A stretch of 58,245 bases of DNA from a virus. The notes below the pieces were generated by a model. The model did no database searches and was not told the DNA's origin. It saw only the letters and a program-made list of their open reading frames with translations. Shown in pieces: positions 56,207 through 58,245 of the stretch (the first letter of the stretch is position 1; the number at the start of each line of letters is the position of its first letter). A program made the translations under genes and the position numbers. The stretch covers positions 1 through 58,245 of the IMG/VR virus record IMGVR_UViG_3300022868_000022. The stretch is one strand, 5' to 3'.

Positions 56207-56545
56207 TTATTTATCATATACCCCAGATTTATTACTAAATAAATAATCATACAATTGTTCTACAGTATCTAATCGTACTTTTGAATCATCTTTCAAAATA
56301 ATATAACAACAATCTTCACATTTACCAGCATCAGGAGCATCATATAACCACCAACTTATTGTTTCATATTCATCTTCCATTTCAGATTCCAATACATCAA
56401 TTATACCATTTGTTAAATCACTTGTTATAAGCGGTACTAACCAACCATCAAAAAATGGTTCTAAAGCGTTACAAAAATTATGTTCTTTTTTATTTTGTTC
56501 TATAATACCACATATCATTTTCACAAAATTTTCTTTTTTCATCAC
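56207..56545 (-). CDS. Hypothetical protein (112 residues)
   Basis: It has TISWWLYDAPDAGKCEDCCY and LDTVEQLYDYLFSN, with Cys pairs C-x-x-C-C that may be structural. The AAAGGAGT site precedes the start. No family is recognised. Confidence 0.6.
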   Translation of the reverse strand: MMKKENFVKMICGIIEQNKKEHNFCNALEPFFDGWLVPLITSDLTNGIIDVLESEMEDEYETISWWLYDAPDAGKCEDCCYIILKDDSKVRLDTVEQLYDYLFSNKSGVYDK

Positions 56546-56589
56546 ATACTCCTTTATAATTCATCACTTCATTTATAATATCCTTTATT

Positions 56590-56673
56590 AAACAATAAGC
56601 TTACACCGCCTTATCTAATTTGGACCACCCAAATCCACAGGTCTTTTTTCATTAACCCCTCAACTTATTGTTT
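56590..56673 (-). ncRNA. Predicted structured small RNA with 10-bp closing stem
   Basis: The ends AAACAATAAG (56664-56673) and CTTATTGTTT (56590-56599) pair perfectly over ten bases. Inside, ATTTGG and CCAAAT form a 6-bp stem with a 5-base loop, and GACC/GGTC offers an alternative. The 84-base unit lies four bases beyond the tRNA-like gene. It resembles in position the stable RNAs of T4 tRNA clusters; family unknown. Confidence 0.5.
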
Positions 56674-56676
56674 GAT

Positions 56677-56796
56677 GATAAAGACAGGACTCGAACCTGT
56701 ATGGTACGTTTCTGTGTGACTCCAGGACATACTTAATCAAAATACCCCTGAAAAGTGTACCTTACATATTAGCGTCTACCATTTCGCCACTCTATC
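56677..56796 (-). tRNA. tRNA-like gene, abnormally long (about 120 nt), class II-type
   Basis: Acceptor strands GATAGAG (5') and CTTTATC (3') pair over seven bases with one G-U. The D arm GCG-AAATGGTAGA-CGC resembles tRNA-Leu. The T arm ACAGG-TTCGAGT-CCTGT is perfect. Between D and T arms there are about 73 bases instead of about 45 or fewer, containing GGTAC...GTACC and GGTACACTT/AAGTATGTCC pairings. The anticodon cannot be assigned; GTAAGGT next to the D arm would give AAG, but its 3' stem is missing. It may hold an insertion, an intron or be decayed. Confidence 0.65.
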
Positions 56797-57104
56797 ATAC
56801 ACTACATTCTTTAATTTGTAATTTAAAATCTGCTTTATTAGGAATGATTTCAAAATTTAATTGTTCAATCATTCCTAATAATAATTCTTTTGTTGTTATT
56901 TCTTTATAATTTCCTTGTAAAAGAATAGATTGATTTGATTTAAGTTTACCTGTTTTATTTTCTAAATCTTGCATTCTTTGATAAAGTCTGTGTAATTCAT
57001 CTCTTTGATTATCTTGTATTTCTTTTAATAATTTTTTGCTTATCATATTATACCTTTTATAACTACATATTTATTAATTCTCTTTATCATACACTACATT
57101 CTTT
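56793..57104. repeat. 20-bp direct repeat flanking a small gene (56793-56812 and 57085-57104)
   Basis: The sequence tatcatacactacattcttt is present perfectly at both places, 292 bases apart. It encodes the same C-terminus, KECSV, in two unrelated genes, and in the first copy it runs into the tRNA 5' end. It suggests recombination at a tRNA-gene edge. Confidence 0.85.
56795..57046 (-). CDS. Small helical protein ending KECSV
   Basis: The 83-residue product is a predicted coiled coil (RDELHRLYQRMQDLENKTGK) followed by TTKELLLGMIEQLNFEI. The stop codon overlaps the 5' base of the tRNA-like gene. Its last residues equal those of the RNA ligase upstream, because of the 20-bp repeat. Confidence 0.6.
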   Translation of the reverse strand: MISKKLLKEIQDNQRDELHRLYQRMQDLENKTGKLKSNQSILLQGNYKEITTKELLLGMIEQLNFEIIPNKADFKLQIKECSV

Positions 57105-58004
57105 TATAACAGTCTTTTGTACTTGTTTGTTAATGTATTTAGAATAATGTTTTTCCCATACAATATCATCTTTTGCTGAATCTTTCTTAACATCTAATAC
57201 AATCTCCCTCATAACATCACCTATAAGTTTTTTTGTATATCCAGGAAATTTACTCATAGCTGACTGAATACGATTTTCATTAATATATGGATCTATATCA
57301 CTATAATCATATTCAATTCTTGGTTTTTTGTTCTTTGGTTTTCTTACCATCTCATCAAAATTTTGATGTTTTATTTTGAAAATGTATCGTGAAAGACCTG
57401 TTAATTTAGGTCTTGATAAACATCTAACAACATATCCCTCAATTATGTTACCCTCAATAGGATTAATAAATGAAACTATTTTAGTCTGATCACCTTCAAG
57501 ACTTGCTGTTAAAGTCTCTACAAGTTTATTAAATGTAGTTTTTACAATACTATGTACTGGAGCATATTGAAATGGTTTAAATTCACTAGCAATATCAATG
57601 GTATAATACTGAAATGTATGATATTTACCTTCATTGTCTTTAAAATCAAAGATATAAAAAGCTTTATCACCATAATCTACACCTTTTTGTATACCCTGAC
57701 CGGCAATCTCACCATAAGCAAAGTCAATATCAGTATTAAGATCAAAAAATGACTTCCAATCATACCCGTCCATAACTTCTTTATATTTTGTAGGTAAAAG
57801 ATGGCCATTTCGTGTAAAGTATCTTGGTCCATCTTTGTATTTATTGCTTATACAAATTGAAGAACCATGAATTTTTTCAGAAATATGAAATTCTTCAACA
57901 TCATTTGCTAAATCAATATCATCAGTATATTTATCTACAATTTTTGGTATATATTTATAATTTTCAATTTCAGAAAATCTAACAAATTTTTTATCTTCAG
58001 ACAT
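57087..58004 (-). CDS. rnlB: RNA ligase, T4 Rnl2 (RnlB)-type
   Basis: The 305-residue protein has motif I ISEKIHGSSICI (nucleophile Lys, K-x-x-G), YFTRNG (motif Ia-like), motif III FAYGEIAGQGIQKG with a KAFYIFDF motif IIIa, motif IV EGNIIEGYVVRC and motif V FKIKHQNF. This is the Rnl2 order, and a C-terminal helical domain follows. Rnl2 enzymes seal nicks in double-stranded RNA such as cut tRNA or mRNA hybrids. It starts the operon leading to the tRNA-like gene. Confidence 0.9.
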   Translation of the reverse strand: MSEDKKFVRFSEIENYKYIPKIVDKYTDDIDLANDVEEFHISEKIHGSSICISNKYKDGPRYFTRNGHLLPTKYKEVMDGYDWKSFFDLNTDIDFAYGEIAGQGIQKGVDYGDKAFYIFDFKDNEGKYHTFQYYTIDIASEFKPFQYAPVHSIVKTTFNKLVETLTASLEGDQTKIVSFINPIEGNIIEGYVVRCLSRPKLTGLSRYIFKIKHQNFDEMVRKPKNKKPRIEYDYSDIDPYINENRIQSAMSKFPGYTKKLIGDVMREIVLDVKKDSAKDDIVWEKHYSKYINKQVQKTVIKECSV

Positions 58005-58027
58005 AATATCTCCTTATTGTTTAATAT

Positions 58028-58056
58028 ATAATATCATAGATTTTTTGTTATGTCAA
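58028..58056 (-). promoter_or_regulatory. Sigma70-like promoter of the Rnl2/tRNA operon
   Basis: On the minus strand TTGACA (58056-58051) is followed after 17 bases by TATTAT (58033-58028). The start would be near 58021, with AAGGAGA before the ATG at 58004. It is the best host-type promoter seen. Confidence 0.75.
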
Positions 58057-58245
58057 TATGAAATATAAAATCTAATTGTTTTTACACCTTCAGGTAAATC
58101 TGTAATATCTATTTCATATCCCTGGGCATTTTCATTAGACCATTCTTTTGGTTCAAAATTTATTTTGAGTGGATATTTTGGATCATTATCTATACCATTA
58201 CCACCAAAATATTTATCAACAATATCAGGCGGATTTATATCACAT
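58053..58245 (-). CDS. Partial gene, C-terminal 63 residues
   Basis: The frame is open from the window edge to a TGA at 58053: DINPPDIVDKYFGGNGIDND, then NFEPKEWSNENAQGYEIDIT and VKTIRFYISY. No motif identifies it. Its stop overlaps the -35 element of the promoter for the next gene. Confidence 0.55.
   Translation of the reverse strand, partial: CDINPPDIVDKYFGGNGIDNDPKYPLKINFEPKEWSNENAQGYEIDITDLPEGVKTIRFYISY

Noticed and set aside
56580-56673. Self-cleaving ribozyme
   Set aside because: The hairpin-rich element lacks hammerhead (CUGAUGA/GAAA) core sequences, and I see no other known ribozyme core.

Overview
The window is a strongly AT-rich, densely packed piece of a large T4-superfamily tailed phage (myovirus) genome. 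T4-type hallmarks recognisable by motif or architecture are a head-completion nuclease (gp4), tail sheath stabiliser (gp15), two tail-tube proteins (gp19 fold), sheath (gp18), tail chaperone/gp26 family, tape measure, gp48/54, gp53, gp27, gp5-type spike, gp25, gp6, the late sigma factor gp55, gp47/gp46 nuclease, UvsX recombinase and two RNA ligases. Exact TATAAATA boxes, the T4 late-promoter sequence, lie upstream of structural genes on both strands. The host cannot be read from the sequence; standard stop codons are all used.

Layout. (1) 1-4518, minus strand: a collagen-like fibre gene cut by the window edge, small virion-type proteins, the gp4-like nuclease, and small genes probably belonging to the head/internal-protein class. 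(2) 4519-4595: divergent late promoters. (3) 4596-34329, plus strand: the tail/baseplate morphogenesis run, interleaved with many unrelated proteins that begin with one of two related short leaders. (4) 34375-47151, plus strand: gp55, gp47, gp46, UvsX, a nucleotide-sugar epimerase, a 3D-domain protein, glycosyltransferase-like genes and small genes. (5) 47132-58245, minus strand: probable early/accessory genes: two methyltransferases, a macro-domain protein, a HAD-like phosphatase, Rnl1-type and Rnl2-type RNA ligases, an over-long tRNA-like gene, a hairpin-rich RNA candidate and many small proteins. Two readable sigma70-like promoters lie in this last block.

The most interesting system is the leader family. 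About two dozen otherwise unrelated proteins start with M-[RK]-[LF]-x-x-[YF]-[LI]-x-E or the longer MNI..KI..YL.E. This matches in position, length and the (I/L)-x-E ending the capsid-targeting sequence of T4 internal proteins, which the prohead protease cleaves. Cargo includes a HAD phosphatase, a DHH phosphoesterase, a CCA-adding-type nucleotidyltransferase and its HD domain on two separate genes each with its own leader, two paralogous proteins with a YRG motif (possibly ADP-ribosyltransferase-like), a 13 x 22-residue repeat protein and many small proteins. The inference is that this phage packages an unusually large enzyme repertoire in its capsid for injection into the host.

Other notable items: probable -1 frameshift sites at the end of the tail-chaperone gene (T-TTT-TTC) and in a leader gene (A-AAA-AAG); apparent leaderless transcripts; a terminator-like hairpin between a late promoter and the tape measure gene; a shared C-terminal IPKELF-like motif; two small proteins with identical N-termini and different bodies; and several broken genes.
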